Source of the DNA: Exiguobacterium aestuarii | Lineage (GTDB): Bacteria > Bacillota > Bacilli > Exiguobacteriales > Exiguobacteriaceae | Reading direction: 5' to 3' | Assembly: GCF_020171655.1 (NCBI RefSeq) | Contig: NZ_JAIVAC010000001.1 | Coordinates: 744,001-808,000, forward strand | DNA: 64,000 bases | Program-made: the position numbers and the translations under genes | The notes under the pieces: model-generated | The model's database searches: none | What the model saw: the letters and a program-made list of their open reading frames with translations, nothing else | Told to the model about the DNA's origin: nothing | Part shown: positions 41,725-49,617 of the stretch, one piece after another | Layout of the letters: each line of letters begins with the position of its first letter | Numbering within the stretch: the first letter of the stretch is position 1

Positions 41725-42345
41725 TTATGATTCCGTCGTGATGCCGACACGATGTCCGACATATTCATCATTCGTTAAACAATCCAGAACCAACTCGGCG
41801 ACATCGTCTCTCGAGATTGGACCTGATTGTTTCGTGCCTAACACTTCTTTTGAGACAATGATATCTCCATTCGATGGTTCATTGATCAGTTGAGTCGGAC
41901 AGATGACTGTGAACGCCAATCCGGAGTCTCGTAATAATTCATAAGCCCGCGCATGATCCTCCGCTGCGGTTGTCATCGAACGCTTCGATTCTTTCGTTTC
42001 AAAGCGGTAATTGTCGCTGTCATGCGCCTGTAAGATGCCGGCGGTCCCGACAGTGATGATGCGTGTTACATCAAATTGTTTCATCGCGTCAATCACGAGT
42101 GGTGTGAATGTAGACAATACGTTTTGTTTGTCCGTCCCTAACGCCGAGATGACGACGTCTGCAGATTGTACCATTTCTAGGACTGCTTCTTTGTCCGTCG
42201 CGTCTCCGATGATTTCGTTGACACCTTCCTTTGAATCCAACGAATGTCTCGTTAAAAGTTTGACGTCATGTCCTTGATTTAATAAACGTTCAAGTATCCG
42301 TTCCCCTGTACGGCCACTTCCGCCGAATAAAGCAATTGTTGACAA
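41725..42345 (-). CDS. NAD(P)-binding oxidoreductase, atypical SDR
   Basis: A 206-residue single Rossmann-domain protein of the NmrA/YwnB-like atypical SDR type. The nucleotide motif is IALFGGSGRTGERILERLLN (GxxGxTG variant). Later landmarks are VNEIIGDATDKEAVLEMVQS, VVISALGTDKQN and AFTVICPTQLINEPSNGDI. It lacks the YxxxK active site of classical SDRs, as is usual in this branch. AGGGGAGGGGTTTAC lies upstream. The gene ends 17 bases before dynamin starts on the same strand, so both may share a transcript. Confidence 0.85.
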   Translation of the reverse strand: MSTIALFGGSGRTGERILERLLNQGHDVKLLTRHSLDSKEGVNEIIGDATDKEAVLEMVQSADVVISALGTDKQNVLSTFTPLVIDAMKQFDVTRIITVGTAGILQAHDSDNYRFETKESKRSMTTAAEDHARAYELLRDSGLAFTVICPTQLINEPSNGDIIVSKEVLGTKQSGPISRDDVAELVLDCLTNDEYVGHRVGITTES

Positions 42346-42520
42346 GTAAACCCCTCCCCATCAATATGAAAGAAATATCCAACGCCATCATAACACGGAA
42401 GCGTTCACAAAACTGCCTGAAATGGTTCGATTCTGCTTGAAAAGAATGTGGTACGTTTTAGAATTGAGGAAGAAGGCAAAAAATACATATGACAAGCGTA
42501 AGAGAGGAAGGCACCATCAC

Positions 42521-43612
42521 ATGAAATTTGGGGCTCGAACTATTAAGACCGGACTATCGGTCGCAATCGTTTTACTGATTGCCGAGGCGTTTCAGTTCCA
42601 ACAGATCGTCGTCCCGGCACTCGCTGCGTCACTCGCGCTTCTCCCGTCTGTTTATCAGACCGGACTTCGCTTAATCGAAGAGATGAAAGGGAACTTGATT
42701 GGGGCATTGCTCTCCGTCGGGTCCTTGTTGCTCACTCCGAATCCGACACCAATCGCTATCGGATTCGTCATCATCATCGCCATCTCCATCCTTTTGTTTT
42801 TAAATTTAGAATCGACGACACGGACCGTCATCTTGACGACGATTCTCATCATGGAAGGGGCAAGTCAGTCGGACATGCCGGTTTGGGTGTTTGCGGGTGA
42901 GCGTTACTTACTCATCATGATGGGGATTACCGTTGCATTAATCGTAAACGCACTTTTGTTCCCACCTCGATATGAACGGAAGCTTGAAGAGCAGGTGACT
43001 GAGGTATTTCAAATGGTCGTCCGTATCGCACGATTGTTTGCGGAAACGGAAGGCGGTCGCTCATCCTTTGAATCCTTGCCTGAGACGAAGAAGTTGCATA
43101 GTGATTCAAAACAAACATATGCCTATTTTGAAGAAGAAATCAAGGCGAATCGTTGGCTCGAGAAGAAGACGCCAATCTTCCGTCGTGCCGTCCTGAAGTC
43201 CAAGATGATTGAGACGAACCGGGCCGCGCTCCATGTCATCGAGAAACTCGATCATGATTTCCATACGATTGAACAACTTCCTCCACAATTGAGCGATGAG
43301 TTGTATCGCCATATTCGGCATTTGTTGCGTCGGCATGAGCGTCTGTTTTCAGCCTATGAGCTTGAGAACGAGCACCTCATCGACCGGGATGAGGATCTCA
43401 TTCATGAGAACTTTGACTTTGCGAAGTTAATGATTGAGAGGATGCGAGAAGAAGAGGAAGAACTCATCCTCATTGTCGTGCCGCTCGTAGCGACGATGAC
43501 CGACTGGGTCAAGGCAATGAATGAACTCGAACGCTATCTTGTGACGGAAATGAAGAAACATGGAGATAACTTAAAAGTGGAACCACGTAAGAAGTGGTTT
43601 TTTGAAGACTAA
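42521..43612 (+). CDS. Aromatic acid exporter family protein (ArAE_1, PF06081)
   Basis: A 363-residue membrane protein. The N-terminal six-helix half begins FGARTIKTGLSVAIVLLIAE and includes VVPALAASLALLPSVYQTGL, the PF06081 signature. The C-terminal half (about 150-363) is cytoplasmic and helical, rich in Glu and Arg, with LIDRDEDLIHENFDFAKLMI. Bacillus relatives include YqjA and YgaE; they are thought to move aromatic acids or act in membrane stress. ATG 42521 follows GAGAGGAAGG; a frame extension upstream has no site. Own terminator at 43611. Confidence 0.87.
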   Translation: MKFGARTIKTGLSVAIVLLIAEAFQFQQIVVPALAASLALLPSVYQTGLRLIEEMKGNLIGALLSVGSLLLTPNPTPIAIGFVIIIAISILLFLNLESTTRTVILTTILIMEGASQSDMPVWVFAGERYLLIMMGITVALIVNALLFPPRYERKLEEQVTEVFQMVVRIARLFAETEGGRSSFESLPETKKLHSDSKQTYAYFEEEIKANRWLEKKTPIFRRAVLKSKMIETNRAALHVIEKLDHDFHTIEQLPPQLSDELYRHIRHLLRRHERLFSAYELENEHLIDRDEDLIHENFDFAKLMIERMREEEEELILIVVPLVATMTDWVKAMNELERYLVTEMKKHGDNLKVEPRKKWFFED

Positions 43613-43647
43613 GTAACGGGCCGAATATCGGCCCGTTACTTGTTTAG
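43611..43647 (+). terminator. Strong terminator
   Basis: AAGTAACGGGCCGA-ATA-TCGGCCCGTTACTT followed by GTTT, overlapping the stop codon of the exporter-like gene. Confidence 0.85.
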
Positions 43648-43655
43648 GTTCAATA

Positions 43656-43681
43656 TGAAACCTTTTTGAGACTTGAGCGTA
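43656..43681 (+). promoter_or_regulatory. Consensus sigma-W promoter
   Basis: TGAAAC, 16 bases, CGTA is an exact match to the Bacillus sigma-W (ECF) consensus. It lies 43 bases before ydbS, whose B. subtilis homologue is in the sigma-W regulon. Confidence 0.8.
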
Positions 43682-43723
43682 TACAATAGAGAGAGAAACA
43701 TATGAACGATAGGGGGATTCACC

Positions 43724-44251
43724 ATGTCAGAAACAACACCGACACCAGAAGAAGGTGTCACACCACAACGAATCAGCGGAACGCTTCCGATCGAGGCACG
43801 GGCGGTCTTTCGATTATCGAGCGCGATTTTTTATATCATCGGTCTCCTCATCACTGGAGCTCTCGTAGTCGCATCATACTGGTTCGACTGGCCGACTTGG
43901 CTACAGATTGGCTTTATCGTGCTGCTTGTCATCGATGTCGTCTATAGCTTGATTGATATCATCTGGTTCCAAAAGTGGAAACAGGAACGATTCACGTATG
44001 ATGTCCAGCCGCTTGAGATCCGGATTCATCATGGGATCATCACGACTCATGACGTACTCATCCCGATGACGAAGGTCCAATATGTTCATGCGGAACAAGG
44101 ACCGATTCTCCGTAAATACGGGTTACAGACCATCACCATCGGAACAGCGGCCGGTTCACACGAAATCTATGCGATCGAAGAGTCATTCGCGAAAACACTC
44201 CGTGAGCAGATTGCCATCTATGCACGGATTGAAGAGGAGGAGGTCGTATGA
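43724..44251 (+). CDS. ydbS: PH-domain membrane protein YdbS
   Basis: A 175-residue protein with two membrane helices (SSAIFYIIGLLITGALVVAS, LQIGFIVLLVIDVVYSLIDI) and a bacterial PH-2 (DUF304) domain: FTYDVQPLEIRIHHGIITTH, then VLIPMTKVQYVHAEQGPILR. In Bacillus subtilis ydbS-ydbT is a sigma-W operon implicated in resistance to peptides made by other Bacilli. Here the sigma-W promoter, order and ATGA overlap with ydbT are all conserved. The start follows AGGGGGATTCACC. Confidence 0.88.
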   Translation: MSETTPTPEEGVTPQRISGTLPIEARAVFRLSSAIFYIIGLLITGALVVASYWFDWPTWLQIGFIVLLVIDVVYSLIDIIWFQKWKQERFTYDVQPLEIRIHHGIITTHDVLIPMTKVQYVHAEQGPILRKYGLQTITIGTAAGSHEIYAIEESFAKTLREQIAIYARIEEEEVV

Positions 44252-45747
44252 CCGAGACCGCGTTAACATGGCATCGACTCCCGAGTCGCGTTTTGGTGCT
44301 GCGTATTCTCGAAGTCATCAAGTCGTTCGCCATTCCAATCGTCCTACTCTTTGTGCTTAACAACGACTGGGAATCGACAATCGGCATCATCATCCGAGTC
44401 GGCATCCTACTCTTTCTATTACTCGACATTGTCCAGAAGTTCTTTGGGTGGTTAAACTTCCGATATGCACTGGATGAAAAGACTGTCTATGTGATCGAAG
44501 GGAACTGGTTGAAAAAAGAAAAATCGCTTCCACTCTATAAGATTCAAAGCGTTCATTCGAACAGTCCATTCCTCTATCGATTGCTTGGTGTCGTCGAATT
44601 GACGTTCGATACGAATGCCAACAGTGACGATGCATCATTCAAACTGGCTGGTGTCTTTCCGACCGAAGCCAAACGACTTGAAGAGATTCTCGAGCAAGTC
44701 CGTCATCGGAAACAGAATGCACAAACCGAAGACAATTCAGAAACGACAGATGCGACAACAGAACAAGCACAACCGTTATCAAGTCGCCTTTTATATGCCT
44801 TGTCCACGCGCGAAATCGTGTTGGCCTCTATCACGTCGCTCTCTGTGTTCGCCATCTTCCCGGTCGCTTCAACGATCATCTCCTCGATTGATGACTTCAT
44901 CAATTTGGATGGGGCATTCAACCAGGTCGAAGATTATGTCGTCCATGCGTCCATCATCGTCATCGGTCTTCTCGTCATCGGGGTGTTGATGCTGTCAGTC
45001 GTGATCGGCATGGTTATCAACTTCTTAAAATATGGGAACTTCCGACTCGAGCGAAGAGGGGAGCGCATTCGCGTCGAAAAAGGATTATTGAACCGGAGTG
45101 CGAAAGAAATCCCGTATGAGAAGATTCAAGCGATTCGAATCAAAGAGACGTTCATTCGTCGCTGGTTCCACATCGTTGGAGTCGAACTTGTCGCAGCAGG
45201 GACGATGGATGAATTGAAAGATGAATCGTCGACGATTCTTCCGTTCGTTCGACGTGACCGTGCGATGCGAGTACTCCGTGAGCACTTCAAGCACTTCACA
45301 TGGTCGGATGAATTACATCGACTTCCAAAAAAGGCGTTAGGAATCAAACTCCTGCGAATCAGCTGGTTCGGCTTCATCTTATCAGGACTCGTGCTCTATT
45401 TCTTCCGAGATTATGCATGGTGGCTACTTCTTTTATGGACCATTATCATCGGGGGACGTGTGCTCAGTTACGTCACGACAAAATATGTCCGTACCGATCA
45501 ATTCATTCAATTGCGGACGGGTGCATTCAACGTCCGGTCGTTCTTGACGGACAAACCACGGATCGAACAGATTCAAGTGAAGCAATCGCTCTTGCAACGT
45601 CGATTCGGACTTTGTACGGTTCAGTTCTCGACTCGAGGAGGATTCTTGTCCGTCGAGACAATTGACGACATTCCGAAAGAAGAAGCGGACGCGATGCTCG
45701 TCTGGTTCTCTCGTTATAACGAAATGAATGAAAAATGCTCAGGATAA
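44248..45747 (+). CDS. ydbT: PH-domain membrane protein YdbT
   Basis: A 499-residue protein with repeated PH-2 (DUF304) domains. The first is at about 70-150 (FRYALDEKTVYVIEGNWLKK, SLPLYKIQSVHSNSPFLYRL), the second at about 260-330 (RLERRGERIRVEKGLL, EIPYEKIQAIRIKETFIRRW) and the third at about 410-490 (RTDQFIQLRTGAFNVRS, RIEQIQVKQSLLQRRF). Helix pairs precede each domain. It partners YdbS, overlapping it by four bases, and should act in the membrane against envelope stress. It ends in a hairpin GCTCAGGA/TCCTGAGC. Confidence 0.88.
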   Translation: MTETALTWHRLPSRVLVLRILEVIKSFAIPIVLLFVLNNDWESTIGIIIRVGILLFLLLDIVQKFFGWLNFRYALDEKTVYVIEGNWLKKEKSLPLYKIQSVHSNSPFLYRLLGVVELTFDTNANSDDASFKLAGVFPTEAKRLEEILEQVRHRKQNAQTEDNSETTDATTEQAQPLSSRLLYALSTREIVLASITSLSVFAIFPVASTIISSIDDFINLDGAFNQVEDYVVHASIIVIGLLVIGVLMLSVVIGMVINFLKYGNFRLERRGERIRVEKGLLNRSAKEIPYEKIQAIRIKETFIRRWFHIVGVELVAAGTMDELKDESSTILPFVRRDRAMRVLREHFKHFTWSDELHRLPKKALGIKLLRISWFGFILSGLVLYFFRDYAWWLLLLWTIIIGGRVLSYVTTKYVRTDQFIQLRTGAFNVRSFLTDKPRIEQIQVKQSLLQRRFGLCTVQFSTRGGFLSVETIDDIPKEEADAMLVWFSRYNEMNEKCSG

Positions 45748-45766
45748 AGTTTCCTGAGCGTTTGAA
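45737..45766 (+). terminator. Terminator of ydbST
   Basis: GCTCAGGA-TAAAGTT-TCCTGAGC followed by GTTTGAATTATTT; it covers the ydbT stop codon. The T-run is imperfect. Confidence 0.6.
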
Positions 45767-45803
45767 TTATTTGTGATTTTCGTATCAAATGATGTTTCTC
45801 TTA

Positions 45804-45832
45804 CTGAAAACGCGGATAAAGTATGGTATGAT
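45804..45832 (+). promoter_or_regulatory. Promoter of the antisense RNA
   Basis: An extended -10, TGG-TATGAT (45824-45832), with CTGAAA 17 bases upstream. Transcription would start near 45839, head to head with the toxin message. Confidence 0.6.
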
Positions 45833-45838
45833 GCAAGT

Positions 45839-45969
45839 AGAAAGAGACCGGTGCTGGACACACCGACCTCTGGCTTACAGGCTCCCACTTTAAGAGTGGT
45901 CCCAGCCGCCACAATGGTTAGTGAATCAGAAAGTGACCCATCTCATTGCGCCGAGGGGGTCATTTTTTT
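45839..45969 (+). ncRNA. Candidate antisense antitoxin RNA
   Basis: About 130 bases with no plausible reading frame, bounded by a promoter and a terminator. It contains stems such as ACCGGTGCTGGACACACCG and CCCACTTTAAGAGTGG. The terminator is TGACCC/GGGTCA (45934-45962) plus seven T. Its 3' end overlaps the toxin stop codon, and any toxin transcript running leftward would be complementary to all of it. This convergent layout is that of RatA/TxpA and Fst-type antitoxins. Confidence 0.6.
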
Positions 45970-46082
45970 GTGCGTTCAGACGTTGCACGATCGGATGTTC
46001 GGTGAATCACCAAGTGAACGATGATCGGAGCGAGGATTGGGATCATGACATAATCTCCAACCCAGGTCCAAAGTTGTTCCAT
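45960..46082 (-). CDS. Fst-like type I toxin peptide, 40 residues
   Basis: ATG 46082 to TGA 45960 encodes MEQLWTWVGDYVMIPILAPI and then IVHLVIHRTSDRATSERTKK. This is a short hydrophobic helix with the ILAPIIV core seen in Fst/Ldr-family toxins, then a charged tail. Such peptides damage the membrane and are held off by an antisense RNA. The leader is about 65 bases. The ribosome site (AGGAAGGCGGTGG) is 9 or more bases upstream and may be masked. The antisense RNA lies over its 3' end and a LexA box upstream. Homology is judged by eye. Confidence 0.65.
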   Translation of the reverse strand: MEQLWTWVGDYVMIPILAPIIVHLVIHRTSDRATSERTKK

Positions 46083-46153
46083 CCGCACCACCGCCTTCCT
46101 CCATTGTGGACTTGGCGGCTGACCCCACTATTGCTGCGTTAACCTGCCCCTTC

Positions 46154-46162
46154 ATTATAACA
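46154..46162 (-). promoter_or_regulatory. Extended -10 of the toxin gene
   Basis: Minus strand TGT-TATAAT, a perfect -10 with a TGN extension and no good -35. The expected start is near 46147. Confidence 0.6.
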
Positions 46163-46192
46163 GATTCGTTCGTAAAATGGCGTTAAAAATAA

Positions 46193-46204
46193 GAACAAAC
46201 GTTC
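46193..46204. promoter_or_regulatory. LexA (DinR) type SOS box upstream of the toxin
   Basis: GAACAAACGTTC inside the longer perfect palindrome-arm pair AAGAAC/GTTCTT (46191-46206). It is identical in its 12 bases to the site before the integrase. It lies about 50 bases upstream of the toxin start of transcription and about 80 before the permease promoter on the other strand. Confidence 0.6.
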
Positions 46205-46364
46205 TTGTTTTATAAAATGAATCTTTTGATGGAATCGGTCTCATATATGGGTCCAAAGAAGGAATTGAGTCGAATCGCTCTTGCTTGTTAGATGTCTGAC
46301 AGGATATAATCAATCTCGTGTGTATACACGGGTGGGTGAGGGTGCCAATAAAGGATTGATTCCT

Positions 46365-47627
46365 ATGGCAAAACAAACAGAATGGAAAACAGAAACATAC
46401 GGGGGCGTGCTGAACTTTCTGGCGACAGCATACATCCCGGCCGTGCATGCGGCAATCTTGACACAAGCCGGACTCCCGTTCGAGGGGGCGCTCGTCGGAG
46501 CGATTTTGACAAGCATCATCGGGACGTTGATTGCGGGTTTCTTCAATCTTCCGCTGCTCTTGTTACCGGGAATGGGGATTAACGCGCTCTTCACGTACAC
46601 GCTCGTCTTGCAGATGGGCTTGAGCTGGCAAAGCGCGCTCGCCGTCTCGTTCGTCTCAGGTGTACTCGTCGTATTGTTGACGGTAACCAAAGTGGCGAGG
46701 AAATTGGCGAATGCCTTTCCACCAATCATTCATGACGGATTGACGGTCGGTCTCGGCCTCTTCCTCATTTTGATCGGCCTCGAGGCGGCAGGGATTGTCT
46801 CAGGTGGGGGCGGGGCATTGCTCCACATCGGTGACCTCGGTGAGCGTAACGTCCAGGTGGCCTTTTTATCACTCTTCGTCGCCATCTTGTTATTCTTGAA
46901 GATGGGACCGAGCAGCTTCCTTTGGACAATCGGTTTCGGTGTCGGTCTCAGCGCCGTGATGGGAACGCTGGAGTGGACGGGAAGTTTCTCGTTGTCACCG
47001 TTCTTCGAGTCATTCGGCACGGTGTTTGGGAACATCTCGTTCGCGGAATCTGCGTCTCCGCTCTTCTTAGTCGCAGTAGGTGTACTGACGCTCGTCTTGT
47101 TGATTGAAAATATCAGCTTGATTCAGAATCAGACACGTGCAATCGACAAAGAAAAGGATGCGCCGAAAGGTCTCGTTGCACAAGGCCTCTCGACGATGGC
47201 CGGGGCCATGTTCGGGTCAAGCCCGACCGTCTCGACGGTCGAAGTGGCTGCCGGGATATCGGTCGGTGCACGAGGCGGGATTGCTTCATTCGTCACATCT
47301 GGATTGTATGTGGTGTCGCTCTTATTGTTACCGCTCTTTGCAATCATTCCTGTGACGGCGATCGCTCCGGTGTTGATCATCATCGGGATGATGATGTTCC
47401 AGAACGTGAAGCATCTGCCGCTCGATAACTGGGAACATGCCTTCCCGGCGATTCTCGTCATCATCATGATCCCGTTCACGTATTCCATCGTCGATGGGAT
47501 CGGACTCGGGTTCATCGCGTACACGATGATTGTCTTGTTCAAAAAGGGCTACCGGTCACTCAGTCCGGTCGTCGGTGTCTTGACCGTATTGTTCTTAGTT
47601 TTCTTCTCATTACCAGTCTGGTTATAG
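46365..47627 (+). CDS. Purine permease, AzgA/PbuG-like NCS2 family
   Basis: A 420-residue membrane transporter with about twelve to fourteen helices, related to adenine/guanine/hypoxanthine importers. Signatures are TYGGVLNFLATAYIPAVH at the N-terminus, LLLPGMGINALFTYTLVLQM, GLTVGLGLFLILIGLEAAGI, and SPTVSTVEVAAGISVGARGG as the substrate-site loop. I start at ATG 46365, after AAAGGATTGATTCC; a longer frame would cross the promoter TTGCTT-N18-TATAAT (46282-46311). Single gene with its own terminator. No purine riboswitch fold was evident in the 50-base leader. Confidence 0.88.
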   Translation: MAKQTEWKTETYGGVLNFLATAYIPAVHAAILTQAGLPFEGALVGAILTSIIGTLIAGFFNLPLLLLPGMGINALFTYTLVLQMGLSWQSALAVSFVSGVLVVLLTVTKVARKLANAFPPIIHDGLTVGLGLFLILIGLEAAGIVSGGGGALLHIGDLGERNVQVAFLSLFVAILLFLKMGPSSFLWTIGFGVGLSAVMGTLEWTGSFSLSPFFESFGTVFGNISFAESASPLFLVAVGVLTLVLLIENISLIQNQTRAIDKEKDAPKGLVAQGLSTMAGAMFGSSPTVSTVEVAAGISVGARGGIASFVTSGLYVVSLLLLPLFAIIPVTAIAPVLIIIGMMMFQNVKHLPLDNWEHAFPAILVIIMIPFTYSIVDGIGLGFIAYTMIVLFKKGYRSLSPVVGVLTVLFLVFFSLPVWL

Positions 47628-47637
47628 AGATACGCAC

Positions 47638-47673
47638 GGCATCGTTCAGGAAGAACGGTGCCGTTTTTTGATT
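47638..47673 (+). terminator. Terminator of the permease gene
   Basis: ACGGCATCGTTC-AGGAA-GAACGGTGCCGT with six T. Confidence 0.9.
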
Positions 47674-47732
47674 TGAAAAGACTCGTTCGTGCTATAATCG
47701 CAGTAATTTAAAGCGAACGTGGAGGGGATTGG

Positions 47733-48200
47733 ATGCAAGTTATTCAAGAATTCGCATCGTACACAGAATGGCTCAAGTCGTTAGAAAAGCTAAATGAATC
47801 TGATTGGAATAAACAGATCGACTCGGAGAAGTGGTCCATAAAGCAAATCGTCTTACATATCGCCCATTGGGACAATCATCTATTGAATGTCATCATCCCA
47901 TCGGTGAAGAACGGCGAAGGAATGATTTTCCCTGACTTTGACTCGTTTAACGCGCGGGCGACGAAAAGAGCGGAGAAGTTGACAGGTGAGGCCGTACTGA
48001 AAGAATCCCTTAACAGTCGGCGAACGCTCGTCACGATGCTCGAGTCCTTAAGTGAAGAGGCGCTGACTTATAAAACGACAGCGAATGGCGTCTCACATGA
48101 TCCGCATCAAAGTGTCCCATATTCACTATATGTGATCATCGGAGAATTCATCGATCATGACCAGCATCATATAAGACAAATCGAGTCGATCCTGAAATGA
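47733..48200 (+). CDS. DinB-superfamily protein
   Basis: A 155-residue four-helix protein of the DinB/YfiT group. The metal-binding His are in IKQIVLHIAHWDNHLLNVII near residue 45 and in FIDHDQHHIRQIES near the C-terminus. Members are presumed thiol-dependent transferases or metal-dependent enzymes with few known functions. GGAGGGGATTGG precedes the ATG. It overlaps the DUF3916 gene by an ATGA junction. Not placed under the nearby LexA box. Confidence 0.88.
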   Translation: MQVIQEFASYTEWLKSLEKLNESDWNKQIDSEKWSIKQIVLHIAHWDNHLLNVIIPSVKNGEGMIFPDFDSFNARATKRAEKLTGEAVLKESLNSRRTLVTMLESLSEEALTYKTTANGVSHDPHQSVPYSLYVIIGEFIDHDQHHIRQIESILK

Positions 48201-48688
48201 GACACCGGAAAGTGCGTGGTCTGAAACGAAAGTTAATTCGTCTTCAGCGTAATATGCAAGAAAATCATCATGATTTTCCAACTGAGTTTCATAATGGTTA
48301 TTGGAATACTAAGATTCCGGTCGGACAAACTTTTTTATTGGATATTCAACACAATGCCCAAATCAAACAGGCAATCATCCATATTCTGCTCGATGAAGCG
48401 AAACGACTAGTAGAGTTGCGTGTGGATGAGCGAATGCGAGTTGTCGTGCTGCTAGATTTTCCTACACTCTGGAACTCTGAATTTCTCGTGTTTGAAGATG
48501 AAAAGGAGTTACAAACGTTTGTGCGGCGTGATTCATCCCATCAAAAGTGGATCCCGATTCCACATGTCAAAACGTTTATCAACCAATGGGACATTCGTAG
48601 TGATCAGGAGATTCGCGTGTATGGATTTGTAGAATGGTTGAGCGACGAAGAAGATGAAGGTAGAGAATGGTGGATGCTCGTTCAATGA
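48197..48688 (+). CDS. DUF3916 family protein
   Basis: A 163-residue soluble protein beginning MRHRKVRGLKRKLIRLQRNM, with FHNGYWNTKIPVGQTFLLDI and a C-terminal YGFVEWLSDEEDEGREWWML. These are hallmarks of DUF3916, whose function is unknown. It overlaps the DinB gene by four bases, so the two are translated from one message. No terminator is evident behind it; the next promoter is at about 48742. Confidence 0.8.
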   Translation: MRHRKVRGLKRKLIRLQRNMQENHHDFPTEFHNGYWNTKIPVGQTFLLDIQHNAQIKQAIIHILLDEAKRLVELRVDERMRVVVLLDFPTLWNSEFLVFEDEKELQTFVRRDSSHQKWIPIPHVKTFINQWDIRSDQEIRVYGFVEWLSDEEDEGREWWMLVQ

Positions 48689-48741
48689 ATGGGCTTTTTC
48701 TTTTGTCTAAAAATAACTGAATATTCCGTTAAGGTGCATGG

Positions 48742-48779
48742 TATAATCCTTTTAATCCTATTTCCAAATAAAGGATTAG
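48742..48779 (+). promoter_or_regulatory. Extended -10 and leader hairpin of the DUF4129-MoxR operon
   Basis: ATGG-TATAAT at 48738-48747 is an extended -10. TAATCCTTT and AAAGGATTA (48745-48779) form a perfect 9-bp inverted repeat at the start of the transcript, either an operator or an RNA hairpin. Confidence 0.5.
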
Positions 48780-48805
48780 ATTTATGGAAGGAGCCGTCAC
48801 CTCAA

Positions 48806-48850
48806 ATGAAAACGTTCAAACTGAATATACATAAGCGAAATAACCAATGA
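48806..48850 (+). CDS. Possible 14-residue leader peptide
   Basis: ATG 48806 to TGA 48850 (MKTFKLNIHKRNNQ) lies behind AAGGAG at a long 12-base spacing, and its stop overlaps the ATG of the DUF4129 gene, which has no ribosome site of its own. Translational coupling would explain how that gene is started. The peptide itself need not be functional. Confidence 0.35.
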   Translation: MKTFKLNIHKRNNQ

Positions 48851-49617
48851 AACAAGCTAAAACAATCTTTGCGTCAGGAATTCTTTTCTCCTTGTTACTG
48901 GTCGCGCTCATCTCCTATTCCGGTCAACTGGGATACCGTTACTACCAATCATTAGATATCTCAGGGAGCGAGATCACGAGTTGGGTCACCGACTGTCATG
49001 ACAAACGAAAGTTTTTAGGGATTTTCGAAGTGACGGATGTTGATTTTTGGTGTGGGGATGCCCCATACGAAGAACCAGAAGGAAATGGTCCAGACGGAGC
49101 GATGATTGACTCAGAAGAGGGTTCAGGTGGTACACCGAAAGAGATGATCAAGGACCAGTCACCTTCTTACGGAAACCCCTCATCAGAAGAGTCGAAAAAC
49201 ATCTCCTACCTCCCCTATATTATTACTGCACTAATCATCTCGCTCGGATGGTGGCTCTGGAAAAAACGACGCCCCTCGAAGAAACAAAGCGAGGAGGGAG
49301 AGTTAGATATCGAGGATCACTCGCTAGTGACTTCTGACAACGCGTCGATGCAGATAAACCGAACGGTTCATCCATTACCAGCCTCGGCTATTCGACAACA
49401 GTTGATTCAATTCGAGGCAGCGTTACCTCCACATAAACGTCGCCGTCCGTATGAGACGTTGTCGACCTGGGCGAAACGAATCGAGCTCGATGCATCCCTA
49501 CTTACCTATTTAGAGACACGCTATGACGAAGGCGACATCTCACCAGAACGTGAGCGAGCGTTCACCCAACAACTTGATGAATACCTACTACGCACACAAA
49601 AGGAGTCGAACTCATGA
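48847..49617 (+). CDS. DUF4129-type membrane protein
   Basis: A 256-residue protein. Residues 7-30 are an N-terminal helix (TIFASGILFSLLLVALISYS), 31-120 an external acidic domain with three Cys (DCHDKRKF, FWCGDA), 122-145 a second helix (YIITALIISLGWWLWKKRR), and the rest a cytoplasmic domain with AIRQQLIQFEAALPPHKRR and RYDEGDISPERERAF. DUF4129 proteins are standard partners of MoxR ATPases and DUF58 proteins. It overlaps moxR by four bases. A shorter relative is at 34833-35516. Confidence 0.8.
   Translation: MKQAKTIFASGILFSLLLVALISYSGQLGYRYYQSLDISGSEITSWVTDCHDKRKFLGIFEVTDVDFWCGDAPYEEPEGNGPDGAMIDSEEGSGGTPKEMIKDQSPSYGNPSSEESKNISYLPYIITALIISLGWWLWKKRRPSKKQSEEGELDIEDHSLVTSDNASMQINRTVHPLPASAIRQQLIQFEAALPPHKRRRPYETLSTWAKRIELDASLLTYLETRYDEGDISPERERAFTQQLDEYLLRTQKESNS

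Noticed and set aside
46311..46364. Purine riboswitch before the permease
   Set aside because: The leader is only about 50 bases and lacks the conserved three-way-junction sequences.
46155..46466. Minus-strand 103-residue frame over the purine permease start
   Set aside because: No ribosome site, Cys-rich composition, and overlap with the permease, its promoter and the toxin promoter region.
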